This document shows positions 32,436 through 43,780 of a stretch of DNA of 64,000 bases, piece by piece; the stretch's first letter is position 1; each line of letters starts with the position of its first letter. The position numbers and the translations under genes are program-made. Origin of the DNA: Dendrolimus kikuchii (taxonomy: Eukaryota; Arthropoda; Insecta; Lepidoptera; Lasiocampidae); contig CM034392.1 in assembly GCA_019925095.2 (NCBI GenBank), positions 26,049,887 through 26,113,886 of the forward strand, read 5' to 3'. Under the pieces are notes generated by a model, which worked only from the letters and a program-made list of their open reading frames with translations, was not told where the DNA came from and did no database searches.

Positions 32436-32918
32436 CGCGGTGTTCGAAAGCAATTTTCGCCCCGTATGTACACTAGCCCCCATTCGGCACTTTGAACAAG
32501 ACAAACGTCCCGGGGCCCAAGCGCTGTCTGTCACTGTACTCCTAATAATGGCGACTAATTAATATGACGTTTTGTTTTATATCATCAAATTAATGAAAAC
32601 CACAACCGCGAGGGGGGTGAACGGGGGTTGAATACCAGCCACGAGATGTATAGTTTGATTTATACCACCCTTGTCGTGATATATAATGACTTTCATTTAT
32701 AATATAAGGATTATTGATGACAGTTGCTTGTTCTAAATAAAACTCGATGTTGGACTGTATCATCTTTTTCGCTACTTTCGTCTATCCCACGGAAATGACG
32801 TCATTTATCGGGATAAAAAGTATCCTATGTTACGCCTCGGGATATAAGCTAGCTTCATGTCGAGTTTCATTTAAATCCATTCAGTAGTTTTCACGTGATG
32901 CTCATTATGATTATTATT
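32436..32918 (+). other. spacer plus small-element remnant
   Basis: 32766-32905 carries CGGGATAAAAAGTATCCTAT and CATTCAGTAGTTTTCACGTG, the 3' half of a TTCGTCC-type small element. The rest is unannotated. Confidence 0.5.
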
Positions 32919-33231
32919 CGTGCAAGAACGGCGAAAGAATACAATTTCCTGCGGCCGGGCGGCCTGTCGTAAGAGGCGACTAAACAACCCACAGCCAGAT
33001 GGTAGGGTATTTGCCCGACTGAATGGCTACCAACCCTGGTCTAGAGTATGCCGTCATAATAACGTTTAGTTATGTTCCGGCATTAGTGACCAGGTTCCAG
33101 TCTACCTTAAGAGAGCAGTAGCGCATTTGCAGCACACCTTTGGTGTTGCAAATGTCCATAGGCGATGGTAACCGCATTCCATCAAGTGGGCCGTCTGCCT
33201 CTCTGCTGAACCCCTGCAATAAAAAAAAAGA
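32919..33231 (+). mobile_element. SINE (~310-bp family), near full length
   Basis: CGTGCAAGAACGGCGAAAGA to TGAACCCCTGCAATAAAAAA. Confidence 0.85.
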
Positions 33232-33445
33232 CAATACATTAATTATAGTATTTTAGGCAGAACAATAGACGGCCTTATCGCTTAAGCCTAGTTCAAACTA
33301 CGCTAGTAATTTAGTACCAGTGGTAATTTAGTAACTAAACGTGTCTGAACAACAAAAATTTAGTCGAGTTGATTAGCAAATACGACGAGTACGAGGCAAG
33401 TAGCGCCTCCCACCACGCATCACTGCTTACTCGTTCATTTGTTTT
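33232..33445. other. spacer with a short LINE 3' UTR phrase
   Basis: ATAGACGGCCTTATCGCTTA at 33266 is the reverse of the LINE 3' UTR signature. Nothing else is recognised. Confidence 0.4.
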
Positions 33446-33752
33446 GAGTTTTTGGCGGGAACTGAAAGGAGATATTGTGCTGTGCAGTTTTATTTTCTAA
33501 AAATGTGTAAAATTACTCTAAAATGTACAATAGTTGTAGGATATTGATAGTTTTTGAGTAGTAATTATGTGTTTTGTGAGAAATGTGAACTGTATAGTCA
33601 AATGTGGCCTTTTGAGTTGTCACAAGAACTCCGTTGAATGGCACCAGCTGATAACCTACAGTTCAGCTGTGCTACATATAGGCTTAAGAAAATGAAGAAA
33701 CTATATTGTAAACTAAGATCTTGCTTAAAGGCCTAGCTGCCAAGCCATAAAC
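33446..33752 (-). mobile_element. dispersed ~300-bp element, copy 3 of 3
   Basis: Reads AGTTTTTGGCGGGAACTGAA to CTAGCTGCCAAGCCATAAAC, the reverse of 22712-23007. It is followed by an A/T tail (AAATAAATAATAAAT), which suggests the element's 3' end. Confidence 0.75.
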
Positions 33753-33880
33753 CTAAATAAATAATAATAAATCATTTGTATTAAACAAGTACGAACCCTT
33801 AGAGCGATCTCTTCCAGGCAACCTAACTTATAGGATATTCTACGCTAATCTGGCGATGAAGGTTAGGTTAAATTGTTAAG

Positions 33881-33884
<4 letters not shown>

Positions 33885-33938
<54 letters not shown>

Positions 33939-34127
33939 CTTCTGTACGTGTGTTGACAGTGAACTCCTCCTAAACGGCTGGACCGATTTGTATGATTTTT
34001 TTGTGTGTGTTCAAGTGGATTCGAGGATGGTTTAGATTTACAATTAGATCGGGCAGGTGGCGCTGCAATCGGGTTCTAAAATTTATTTGTTCAGGGCAGA
34101 ACAACGTCTGCCGAAACAGCTAGTATA
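33885..34127 (-). mobile_element. (TA)n run and CAGACGTTGT-family element
   Basis: A long (TA)n at 33885-33934, then GGCTGGACCGATTTG..., GCAGGTGGCGCTGCAATCGG and GTCTGCCGAAACAGCTAG. Confidence 0.6.
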
Positions 34128-34449
34128 TATACATACATACATACATAACTTCACGCCAGTTCCCTTGCGGGGTAGGCACGAACAACAGAGTGCCATTTAG
34201 GCTTATTCTTACACACCTCACTTGCCTCTTTGACATTCATAACTCTTGTCATGCAAGCTCGTCTGTTCTTAAGGCTCCTGACATCACCTTCTGCTAGTAC
34301 ACGATCAATTTGATCATGGAAGGTGTGTCGTGGCCTTCCACGACTTCTGCATCCATCCACTTTTGCATTGTATATCTGTTTAGTCATTCTTTCATTATGC
34401 ATTCTTTCCACATGCCCGAACCACCGGAGCATTCCTTTCCTTACCTTCA

Positions 34450-34451
<2 letters not shown>
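34128..34451 (-). mobile_element. 5'-truncated RTE-like LINE in a TA repeat
   Basis: Reverse frame VKVRKGMLRWFGHVERM to YPARELA, TGA, (TATG)n. TA-rich sequence on both sides hides any target duplication; (TA)n continues at 34452-34484. Confidence 0.85.
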
Positions 34452-34488
<37 letters not shown>

Positions 34489-34489
34489 G

Positions 34490-34884
34490 AATTGACGTTT
34501 GTTAGTCTCACAAAAACTCGATAACGGCTGTATCGATTCGCCTAATTTTGATTTTGAAATATTTGTAGAAGTCTAGTTTAAAAGGTATAATAAATAATTA
34601 TGGAAATGTATGTACGCGTATAACTTGAGAACGACTTTGATGATTTTTTTGTGTGTTTGACTGGGTCCCAGGATTATTAGAATTACAATTACAACCTGTA
34701 GGTGGCGCGGGGATCGGGTTCTAGGATCTTCTTAATCTCCTGGACCGATTTTGATGTATTATTTTGTGTGTGTCTAAGTGGCTTCCCGGGATAGTTTAGA
34801 TCCACAATTGGAACCGGTAGGTGGCGCTGGCATTGGGTCCTAGATATTTTTTAGAGCAGCACAACTTCTACCGGGACCTCTAGT
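34490..34884 (-). mobile_element. CAGACGTTGT-family element with duplicated internal units
   Basis: Two phrases of the GTAGGTGGCGC(G/T)GG type at 34698 and 34808. Reversed relative to 36793-37345. Ends ACTTCTACCGGGACCTCTAG. Confidence 0.6.
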
Positions 34885-34917
34885 GAGATATATTTTACGG
34901 ATATACAGTAATTATAT

Positions 34918-35160
34918 AATACTAGCTGTGCCCGCGACGTCGTCCGCTTGAAATTTATTTTCAAAACCCCCCGATTTTGAAACAGTCTTCATTGGTGCTC
35001 CGCCTCTATTGGTCTTAGTGTGATGATATATAGCCTAAAGCATTCCTCGATAAATGGGCTATCTAACACTGAAATAACTTTTCAAATCAGCTCAGTAATT
35101 CCTGAGATTAGCGCGTCCAAACAAACAAACTCTTCAGCTTTATATATTAAGTATAGCATA
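34918..35160 (+). mobile_element. GCCCGCGAC-headed small element
   Basis: ACTAGCTGTGCCCGCGACGT through GGTGCTCCGCCTCTATTGGT and TTCCTGAGATTAGCGCGTCC to TTATATATTAAGTATA. A 3' portion forms a chance 65-residue frame. Confidence 0.7.
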
Positions 35161-35250
35161 AGATATAAAATAACACAAAATCTAAGAGATAAATTATTAA
35201 TTTTAGTGAGGCATTGAAAGAATAATAGATGAGGAAAGAAAATAAAATAC

Positions 35251-35359
35251 ATACATACATAACTTCACGCCAGTTCCCTTGCGGGGTAGGTACGAACAAC
35301 AGAGCGCCATTTAGGCTTATTCTTACACACCTCACTTGCTTCTTTGACATTCATAACTC
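35251..35359 (-). mobile_element. very short RTE-like LINE copy
   Basis: The last ~30 codons, stop and tail only. Flanked by AAAATAAAATAC (35239-35250) and AAAATGAAATAC (35360-35371), an 11/12 target duplication. Confidence 0.8.
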
Positions 35360-35371
35360 AAAATGAAATAC

Positions 35372-36790
35372 CTGCTTTCATATGGTTATTAATACATATT
35401 ATACTAGGAATTGCCCGCTATTTTGTCCACGTTTGACACGTTACGTAGCTTACAATTATTTTGCAATATATTTGCCAAAATCAAAAGGCATTTCAATGAA
35501 ATGAAAATACGTGAATTCCGAAGATTCCCGTAAAAATCCGGGATAAATAATGTTACTAAAGGTATACATATTTAACTCTACTAAAGATGTCTAATAAACA
35601 TAGAAACTGTCATATCAAGCAAGTTCTAATTGTTGCGGAGAAGACCGAAGGAATGATAAGCTTTGGGAGGATGAGTGTATTTAATGAATAAATGGTAAAA
35701 AATACAATGCAATTATTACATGTGGCAGACAGAGAGAATCTATTTTTGACAAGTCAACTTAAGACTAATTAAAAAAAATATACAAAAAGTTGCAGCTACA
35801 AGGAGTACGCAACACTAGTATCATGTGGTTTCGAACTTAGGAAATCCCGGGGAATATAAGAAGTCCCGGATTACATTGTTTTATTATAACTTCAAAACAC
35901 TCCCGGAAAAATTCCCGGGATATAAAGTATCGCATCACTTGAAAAAGAACTTAAGCTATCGTACGAATTAAATCGTATTGAAATCAGATAATTTGTGAAC
36001 TAATTTGTACCATACCTGGGATGATTACCGCGAGATTTCCGGGACACAATAATAATATAATATATAATAATAATCGGCAGACAAACACACACATTGTATA
36101 TCCCCAAATTAAGCAAGTTACGCTTGTGTTATGGGTAATATACAACGGACTACTCTGGGGCCGATCCCAGACACCCAGACCATAGTAAATAACGGAGAAA
36201 ATACGTTTGCGAAATTTACTATACCAGGAATCGAACCCGGAGCCTCTACGTAGCAGTGAGGTAGGCCGGCACCGGCTTAGCCCGCTCAACCACAGAGGCC
36301 GTTAAATATATCGCAGGATTTAAAAAAGAAATTAATCTATCGTTGTCTATGTCGGAATAAGTTAATTTTTATGCACTTCACCAACTTTAAACCGCTTCCG
36401 GGAATATTCCTGCAGGATTTGCGGACTAGACAGTATCACATATTTTATTACAGAAAATTTGCTATCGATGAGTAAAGAAGTCGCATTGAAATTATTATGT
36501 TTTAATCTGCCCATTTTAAATCATTACCAGAAAACATTCCGAGCAATTCCCGGGACAAAAAGTAGCAGCGCAAATTTTAAATCTAAGAATTAGCTGTCGA
36601 TCAGCGAAAACCGCATCGATATCGGCCCAGTAGTTTTCACGTGTATCCCGAACAAACAATCACACTGATAAACAGACAAGAAATTAAAAAAAAATTGCAT
36701 CGTGTTCTCTGTCGTTTATATAATCTATTACAATTGTTTTTTTTTATTAGCTTCAATGTACAGACACGGCATGTTTAGAATTTTATAATA
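35372..36790 (+). mobile_element. large decayed TTCGTCC-type composite
   Basis: Repeated phrases of the TTCCCGGG and CCGGGAT(A)TAAAG type recur at 35530, 35860, 35900, 36415 and 36550. TCGGCCCAGTAGTTTTCACG lies near 36620. This suggests an old tandemly expanded small element, split by the SINE at 36062. No coding potential. Confidence 0.45.
36062..36303 (-). mobile_element. tRNA-derived SINE, first family, best Pol III boxes
   Basis: In reverse it carries a perfect A box TGGTTGAGCGGG (36292-36281) and a perfect B box GGTTCGATTCC (36237-36227), spaced about 44 bp, as in tRNA genes. The tRNA-like head is followed by an unrelated body ending near ACAATGTGTGTGTTTGTCTG. It does not fold as a proper tRNA by eye, so I call it a SINE. 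Confidence 0.85.
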
Positions 36791-36792
36791 TT

Positions 36793-37345
36793 ATTACTAG
36801 TGGCTCCGTCAGACGTTGTCCTGCTCTGAAAAAATAAAAATCTAGGATCCGATCCCAGCGCCACCTACCGGTTCCAATTGTGGATATAAACCATCCGGAA
36901 ATCCACTCAAACAAACAAAATCGCTCCAGGTGATTAGGAGGATTCTAGAACCCGCTCTCAGCACCACCTACCGGTTCTAATTGCGGATCTGAACCATCCG
37001 GGAACCCACTCAAACACACAAAAATAAAATCATCAAAATCGCTCCAGGTGATTAGGAGGATTCTAGAACCCGATCTCAGCGCCACCTACCGGTTCTAATT
37101 GCGAATCTAAACAATCCGGGAACCAACTCAAACACACAAAAATAAAATCATCGAAATCGCTCCAGGTGATTAGGAGGATTCTAGAACCCGATCTCAGCGC
37201 CACCTACCGGTTCTAATTGCGAATATAAACAATCCGGGAACCAACTCAAACACACAAAAATAAAATCATCAAAATCGCTCAAGGTGATTAGGAGGATTGT
37301 AGAACCCGATCTCAGCGCCACCTACCGGTTCCAACGAGATAAATA
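36793..37345 (+). mobile_element. CAGACGTTGT-family element with a 118-bp internal tandem repeat
   Basis: After the head (CAGACGTTGTCCTGCTCTG) and GATCCCAGCGCCACCTACCG, a 118-bp unit starting TCGCTCCAGGTGATTAGGAG recurs at 36921, 37039, 37157 and 37275. Units differ by a few bases. The same unit is present twice at 58459 and 58577. Confidence 0.85.
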
Positions 37346-37917
37346 CGTAATAGATAAAAACGTGTACATAGAATAGGAAGTAAAAAATTAAATTTAACTT
37401 ACATGTATGACCTTCAAAAAGTGTTCTCCAGTGGAACTTAGTTTGAATAAAAACTTTTGAATTTGAATTTGAATAAAAATCCTATGTCCGTCTCCTGGTT
37501 CTAAGCTACCTCCCCACTAATTTTCAGCCCAATCGGTACAGCTGTTCTTAAGTTATAAATAGTGTAACTAACACGACTTTCTTGTATATATATATAGATA
37601 GACAGATAACAAACAAACCTAAGCAATGTTGGTACATTCATTTTCTTAGCTAGAGGATCAGCTTATATAATGATATTATTTATATCACCCAAATTAATGA
37701 AAACCACGACCCCCTTGCACGGGGTGCACGGGGAGGGGGCTACAATTTATGGCACGGGCCCGCCAGAGATGGATAGTTTGATTTATACGCTGTTTATCAT
37801 CTTTTTATGGCCAACGTAATAATAGCATGTTGCTTTTTGTTTAATTATTATTCGAGTTTTTTTTGTTCAGTTGGTATTATTGCTTATACAGTTATTGTTA
37901 CCAAAAGTATATAGTGG
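37346..37917. other. spacer with LINE-like 3' UTR phrase
   Basis: 37360-37480 (GTACATAGAATAGGAAGTAA, ACCTTCAAAAA, TTTTGAATTTGAATTTGAAT) is related to 40100-40170 and looks like a LINE 3' UTR. The remainder is unannotated. Confidence 0.45.
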
Positions 37918-38130
37918 ACTAGCTGTGCCCGCGAGGTCGTCGTGGAATTTGTTTTCATAACCTATATGAAGAATGTTTCAAAAAAGATTTTGAAACATTT
38001 TTCATTGGTGCTCCGCTCCTATTGGTCTTAGCGTGATGATATACAGCCTAAAGCATTCTTCGATAAATGGGCTATTTAACACTGAAATAATTTCTCAAAT
38101 CAGACCAGTAGTTCCTGAGATTATTGCGTT
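37918..38130 (+). mobile_element. GCCCGCGAC-headed small element, interrupted
   Basis: CTAGCTGTGCCCGCGAGGTC to TTCCTGAGATTATTGCGTTC. The usual AAACAAACAAAC end is replaced by an RTE tail. Confidence 0.7.
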
Positions 38131-38360
38131 CAAACATACATACATACATAACTTCACGCCAGTTCCCTCGCGGGGTAGGCACGAACAACAGAGCGCCATT
38201 TAGGTCCATTCTTACACACCTCACTTGCTTCTTTGACATTCATAACTCTTATCATGCACGCTCGTCGGTTCTTAAGGCTCCTGACATCACCCTCCGCTAG
38301 TACACGATCAATTTGATCATGGAAGGTGTGTCGTGGCCTTCCACGACTTCTGCATCCATC
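38131..38360 (-). mobile_element. 5'-truncated RTE-like LINE
   Basis: Reverse frame DGCRSRGRPRHTFHDQID to YPARELA with TGA and (TATG)n. No clear target duplication. Confidence 0.8.
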
Positions 38361-38394
38361 CTAATGATCTTAGCATGATGATATATACAATTAG

Positions 38395-38585
38395 AACCTA
38401 GGTGGCGCCGGGATCGGATTCTAGGATCTTCTCAATCTCCTGGACCGATTTTGATGTATTATTTTGTGTGTGTCTAAGTGGCTCCCCGGGATAGTTTAGA
38501 TCTACAATTGGAACCTGTAGGTGGCGCTGGGATCGGGTCCTAGATATTTTTTAGAGCAGCACGACTTCTACCGCCACCTCTAGTA
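38395..38585 (-). mobile_element. CAGACGTTGT-family element
   Basis: Matches 34690-34884 closely (GGACCGATTTTGATGTATTA; CACGACTTCTACCGCCACCT). Confidence 0.6.
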
Positions 38586-38627
38586 AGATATATTTTACTG
38601 ATATATAGTAATTATATACTAGCTGTG

Positions 38628-38872
38628 CCCGCGACGTCGTCCGCTTGAAATTTGTTTTCAAAACCCCCTGATTTTGAAACAGTCTTCATTGGTGCTCCGC
38701 TCCTATTGGTCTTAGCGTGATGATATATAGCCTATAGCCTTCCTCGATAAATGGGCTATCTAACACTGATATAACTTTTCAAATCAGACCAGTAGTTCCT
38801 GAGATTAGCGCGTTCAAACAAACAAACTCTTCAGCTTTATACATTAGTATAAGATATAAGATTAACGCTTGT
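38628..38872 (+). mobile_element. GCCCGCGAC-headed small element
   Basis: ACTAGCTGTGCCCGCGACGT to TTATACATTAGTATAAGAT. Fullest copy of this family here. Confidence 0.7.
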
Positions 38873-39380
38873 TATTGATTGAGTGAAAATTAAACTTATT
38901 GGAAAAAAAAATCGTGTTTAAAAGCTTAAATATAAGCGCAGCCCCGATTTTGAAATGTGAAGTCACGAAATGCATCCATCCTTTGTCACACAACGTCACA
39001 CTTTGTTGAGATTCCCCACCTTACGTGTGACGTAATTCATAAATAGCCCCCCTACGTAGTGTTTTAAACATTTCACAAAAATTTGATTCATTTAATATAG
39101 TCATGATTACTATACATTGTGTAAATTATTTATTGATATTCATAAACAATTATAACGTCGGTATAATAAATGTTTCAATAGTAAGATTGAACAGGTGATA
39201 ATTTATAATGCGTAAAAATTTCAATTGTTTGTTACAAAGTTATTACTGTATTGAAAGTAGCTGACTCGTTTTATCATTACCAAATTATCGAAGATATAAA
39301 TTGATAAATTTACCCACCACAAATTTGTATTACACAAATCTCAAAAATAGCGAATTTTTACATACATAATTTGGTTACAA
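38873..39380. other. AT-rich spacer, no gene seen
   Basis: No supported gene or repeat. Confidence 0.4.
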
Positions 39381-39590
39381 AGCCCCCCCGAGTTTGAAAC
39401 ATTTTTCATTGCCGCTCCGCTCCTATTGGTCTTAGCGTGATGATTTATAGCCTATAGCCTTCGTCGATAAATGGGCTATCCAGCACTGAAATAATTTTTC
39501 AAATCAGACCAGTAGTTCCTGAGATTAGCGCGTTTAAACAAACAAACAAACTGTTCAGCTTTATATATTAGAATAAGAAGTAGAAGATAT
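39381..39590 (+). mobile_element. GCCCGCGAC-headed small element, 3' part
   Basis: GAGTTTGAAACATTTTTCAT, GCTCCGCTCCTATTGGTCTT, to TTATATATTAGAATAAGAAG. Confidence 0.65.
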
Positions 39591-39691
39591 GTATTTATAT
39601 TCATAATTAGAATTCGGCTTTATTGTTTTCCAATTAAATTCTTTATTGAATTTATTTATAAAAAAAAAGCCTGAGATAGATAAATATTTCA

Positions 39692-40006
39692 TCCGTGCAG
39701 GAACGGAGAAAGAATACAATTTCCTGCGGCCGGGCGGCCTGTCGTAAGAGGCGACTTAACAACCCACAGCCAGGTGGAAGGGCATTTGCCCGACTGGATG
39801 GCTACCACCCCTGGTCTAAAGTATGTCGCCATAACAACCTTCGAGTTGTGTTCCGGCATTAGTGACCAGGTTCCAATTTCCCTTAAGAGAGCAGCAGCGC
39901 ATTTGTAGCACCTTTGGTGTTGCAAATGTCCATAGGCGATGGTAACCGCTTTCCATCAAGTGGGCCATTTGCCTGTCTGCTGATCTCCTGCAATAAAAAA
40001 AAAAAT
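39692..40006 (+). mobile_element. SINE (~310-bp family), near full length
   Basis: ATCCGTGCAGGAACGGAGAA to GATCTCCTGCAATAAAAAAA. One extra base near 39842 breaks the frame seen in other copies, supporting a non-coding nature. Confidence 0.85.
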
Positions 40007-40319
40007 ATGACGAAAAAAATTTTTTTTTAGCTTGACGTGTTGCTGGGCAGTTGCTTGCTGCTTCTTCTTTAAACAGCGATAACACGTTGCGAAGCGGTGT
40101 ACATAGAATAGGAAATACATTGAAATTTTGACTTGCATGAATAACCTTCAAAAACTTTTGAATTTTGAATATCAAAGATGAAGCCGGCCTCCTGGGAACC
40201 TTATTGACTTTGAAGACCTATGCTGCGTATTCTACTTATAGTCTTAAGAACTGCAATACAAGTTAAGTTTTCTTCTATGTACTAAATAGTTTACTACTTA
40301 CTAGAGGGTAATCTCTAGT

Positions 40320-40652
40320 CTTTGCATAAATCTATCCCCAAACTTATCCCATTAACCGGGGTGAAAAGTATCCCTTGTCCACCCTCGGTATTAAAATTAC
40401 ATATATACCGAATTTCACCTAAATTGGTCTAGTAATTTTTCCGTAAAAGCATAACAAACAGAGAGACAAATATATTTTTATCCCGAAAACGATCCCATTT
40501 TTCGGGATAAAAAGTATCCTATGTTCATTCTCGGCATCGAAAAAATATATATACTTAGTTTCAGCCAAATCGGTTCAGTAGTTTTTCCGTGAAAACGGAA
40601 CAAACAGACAACCAGACAGAGTTACTTTCGCATTTATAATATTAATAAGGAT
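40320..40652 (+). mobile_element. small element with repeated 3' unit
   Basis: Two successive phrases of GGGATAAAAAGTATCC and of CAGTAGTTTTTCCGTGAAA type; ends TTTCGCATTTATAATATTAA. Confidence 0.6.
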
Positions 40653-40794
40653 GTATATTTTGATCTACTACATGTATTCAAAAATTTATAATCAATAGAC
40701 TAAAACATAGGTAACAATTTCAGCTTTTAGAAAATGCAATTTAAAGATGATTTTGAAAAATTTCAGTATTTTTTTACGTACGTGGTAGAGCTAT

Positions 40795-40985
40795 GCTGGA
40801 ATTATTATCTTGATAATTATCAAGGCTGGTAAGGCATTGGTGTTGCAAAGGTCTTCAAGTGACGGTAACCACATTCCACCCAGACCTGGGCCGTCTGATT
40901 GTTTGCCACCTTCGCAATAAACAGCAGCAGGATACTTCGCCCTGTTATTGGGCATCCCTCCGCATTCTAGCAAGACATGAGCCTC
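40795..40985 (+). mobile_element. diverged relative of the LINE/SINE 3' tail
   Basis: TTGGTGTTGCAAAGGTCTTC, GTGACGGTAACCACATTCCA and GGGCCGTCTGATTGTTTGCC parallel the shared LINE/SINE 3' tail at about 70% similarity by eye. Confidence 0.5.
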
Positions 40986-41376
40986 TGTTTCTTCTGCCGG
41001 AATAAGACCATAAGCCTAACGACACACCTGCAGAACGTATAGCGCTGCAAGCTCGACTAAATACACCATGACACATCAGCGGAAATTACGCCGCATTCGG
41101 ATAGACGCAGATCCTTCAGTCGTCGAACTTTTATCGCTTGTTTCTTGTTTACTTTAAGAAGGAAACGTCAAAAATCTAGAGATAAGAGAATCGCTTAATA
41201 AAATTGCCGAATGTCTGGATATACTGGTAGGTTCAAGAGATGGTATCAATTTCCATTTTATTTTGATACTTGTGATGTTCGTAGTGCTAATCTGCGAAAG
41301 CGGCCGCCTTAGGCCCCCTGGTCATGTAAGGTTTAGAAGCGTTCTGAGATATGATTTTAATGGGTAACTAACTGAT

Positions 41377-41640
41377 GCCCGCGACTTCGTCCGCGTGGTA
41401 TTTATATTCCTTCAAAGCTGTTTAAGTGATTAAAGTTTTTTAACTATCCCACGGGAATTCTTTAATTTTTCGGGATCAAAAGTATCCTATATGTTGACCG
41501 GGGATATAAGCTACCACCATACGAAATTTTATTTAAATCGGTTCAGTCGTTTCGGAGATTAGCCCGTACAAACAGAGAAACAAAAAATTTGAAAAAATCT
41601 AAATTATTTCTATTTCACTTCTTATATCCCCCTGACTCGG
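41377..41640 (+). mobile_element. GCCCGCGACTTCGTCCGCG-headed small element
   Basis: TGATGCCCGCGACTTCGTCC, TTTTTCGGGATCAAAAGTAT, ATTAGCCCGTACAAACAGAG. Closely matched at 56735-57130. Confidence 0.7.
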
Positions 41641-42794
41641 TTTTAAGCATTTTTTTTTCATTGTACAGAAATTCGACTTCTACAGTTTCATTATATGCAT
41701 AGATTACTTAGTCATTTCTATCATACCCATAGTGAGATATCAGTTCATAGTTTCATTTCAGACCGAAGATGGTAATAGAACCTTTACACCAAAAACTGAG
41801 TGTCCTCTTAGTTCAAGTTTGCTATAAAACTGAATTAGGATCAAAAATATTTTTTTATTTAAATTCCACTCTCATAGAGATCATTAGATGATTCACATTA
41901 AAATTAATTAATCATTTAATATTAAAACAATGCAATTTTTAACTGAAAATGATTTTCAGTTTTATCACAAACTTACCCTGAACTAAACTTTACCCTTATT
42001 CATAATAATTATAAGAGGTTTATAGGCTCATTAAAATGTAGTTCAAAAGAGTTTTCCATAATTGCATTGAGAATGTGATTGTAAAAGAATAATAAAAAAA
42101 AACTTTAAGAGTAGATAAACGTCTTACAAATATTAGGTATGAATTGTTTATATTAGTCTTTACTTTGACAGATTTAACGATACATTAACCGTATTTGAGT
42201 GCGGCAGGTAGTGTTGTGTGTTTTAGGGATATAAAATAAAATAAACATTTTTAAAGTATGTAACATATATATTTCTTTGAGCTTTTAATTGCATTTTGAA
42301 ATACAACATAAAATATTAAATAAGATTATTCAATTTGGTAAAATCAATTTTAACACCACTTTTTTTAAGAATGAGCAAAAAGTCTCTCATCAGAGCTAGC
42401 GTATACATAATATTTGTCGTATGTTCTCATTATTATCGTTAAAATGATGGTTTTCATCGATTTTTTTATAGTTTAGTATTACGAAATCGATTCCAGGCGT
42501 GTTTGGTCGTTATTTTGAACGTATTTATAATTTAAATTGTGTTCAAAATTTAAGATGGCCATTCACTACCTTGCTTGGCAGTTCGCCGAGTTATGCAGAT
42601 TTCTGAATATTGTCACAGCCTGCATTGCGTCCGGCAACACAGATCAGGATAGTGAATGGGCCTCTGTAAATCGTATTTGAATTTTGAAATTGGAACGTCC
42701 AATGACGCCTAGAATTTGACAATGTATCGATCAATGTTGTTTTGATATTATCTGAAACTTACATTAGCCAGTTTACATTACTATTATTATTTTT
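41641..42794. other. AT-rich sequence downstream of teashirt, no repeats seen
   Basis: No match to other parts of the window and no gene. It may be extended 3' UTR or downstream flank of teashirt. Confidence 0.45.
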
Positions 42795-43780
42795 TTTTTT
42801 ATTAAATATAAAAGAGTTCTTCACTCACAAGTATCGTATAATAGATAATCGTATATCTGTCGTTACAAATGGAAGAATGTCAGTACAATCTGAATTTTCC
42901 TAACGTATACGAATGTAGTCGATCCTCATCGAAAGAAAAAAGAATTATCACTTTTTTTTTTAAATATAAGGGTTGATGTACAACCGAATGCGCTGGTAAA
43001 TGGTATACATATGTTCACAGACGTAGTTTTTTTTTGTCTAAATTACTTAATTACTAAATAATAAATAGCATTGACGCGTTGACTGCGCCCTATAGCCTTT
43101 ACACTAAGTTGTTTATAATATTGCATCCTATTTCGAGATTTATATATATTTACATGAACTGAAATGTTTTGAGATTGAATCTCTGAGATTATAACCATCG
43201 ACGGACCTCTTTCTTTATTAAAAAAAAAAATCAAAATATACATAGAAGATAAACTAACATAACTACTAATTCCGATGTACACAAAATATTAAGTAACACA
43301 GGAAAAATATATTGCAACATTTTTTTAAATACTGTAAGCCGACAGGCAACTGCTCGATTTAAAACACTACAACCAAACAAAATGGCGAAAATTATTGATC
43401 AAAAAAAAAAAATTACATAACATTCATAAAGAGATCGAATCGAACAATTTCACTTAACTTGAACCTTAATATTTACATATTTTCGAAATGGAATTACGAT
43501 GTACCGTGGAAGAAAGCCGATCGAACAAGCGATCATCTAATATGTAATATTTTGAAAATATCCTTCTTACAATCTATAAAAAAATCGAACGTAAGACGTT
43601 TGGCGTATACTTAAGTCGCTATATTTAATTACACTAACCGATTCATGCGGTCTTACCTAGATTATCAACTAAATAATCAAATTGGCAAAGAGTTTCGAAA
43701 TACTTAGGCGTCGCCGCGGCGACCTAACCCTAGCAAGGTTTAACGTAGCAAGATATGATAACATCACAACTGATGGCTTC
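42795..43780 (-). other. tsh: probable 3' UTR of teashirt
   Basis: Unique AT-rich sequence directly after the stop codon on the minus strand. In reverse, AATAAA occurs at 43219-43214 (about 560 nt after the stop) and 42803-42798 (about 980 nt). Either could be the poly(A) signal. Inferred from position and signals only. Confidence 0.45.

Noticed and set aside
36062..36303. True tRNA gene
   Set aside because: Pol III boxes are perfect, but a 170-bp conserved tail and sister copies mark a SINE, and I could not fold a proper acceptor stem.
38395..38585. Possible CRISPR-like array from regular spacings in the 34-39 kb region and at 36.9 kb
   Set aside because: The repeats are 118-bp tandem units or dispersed elements in a eukaryotic genome, without unique spacers.
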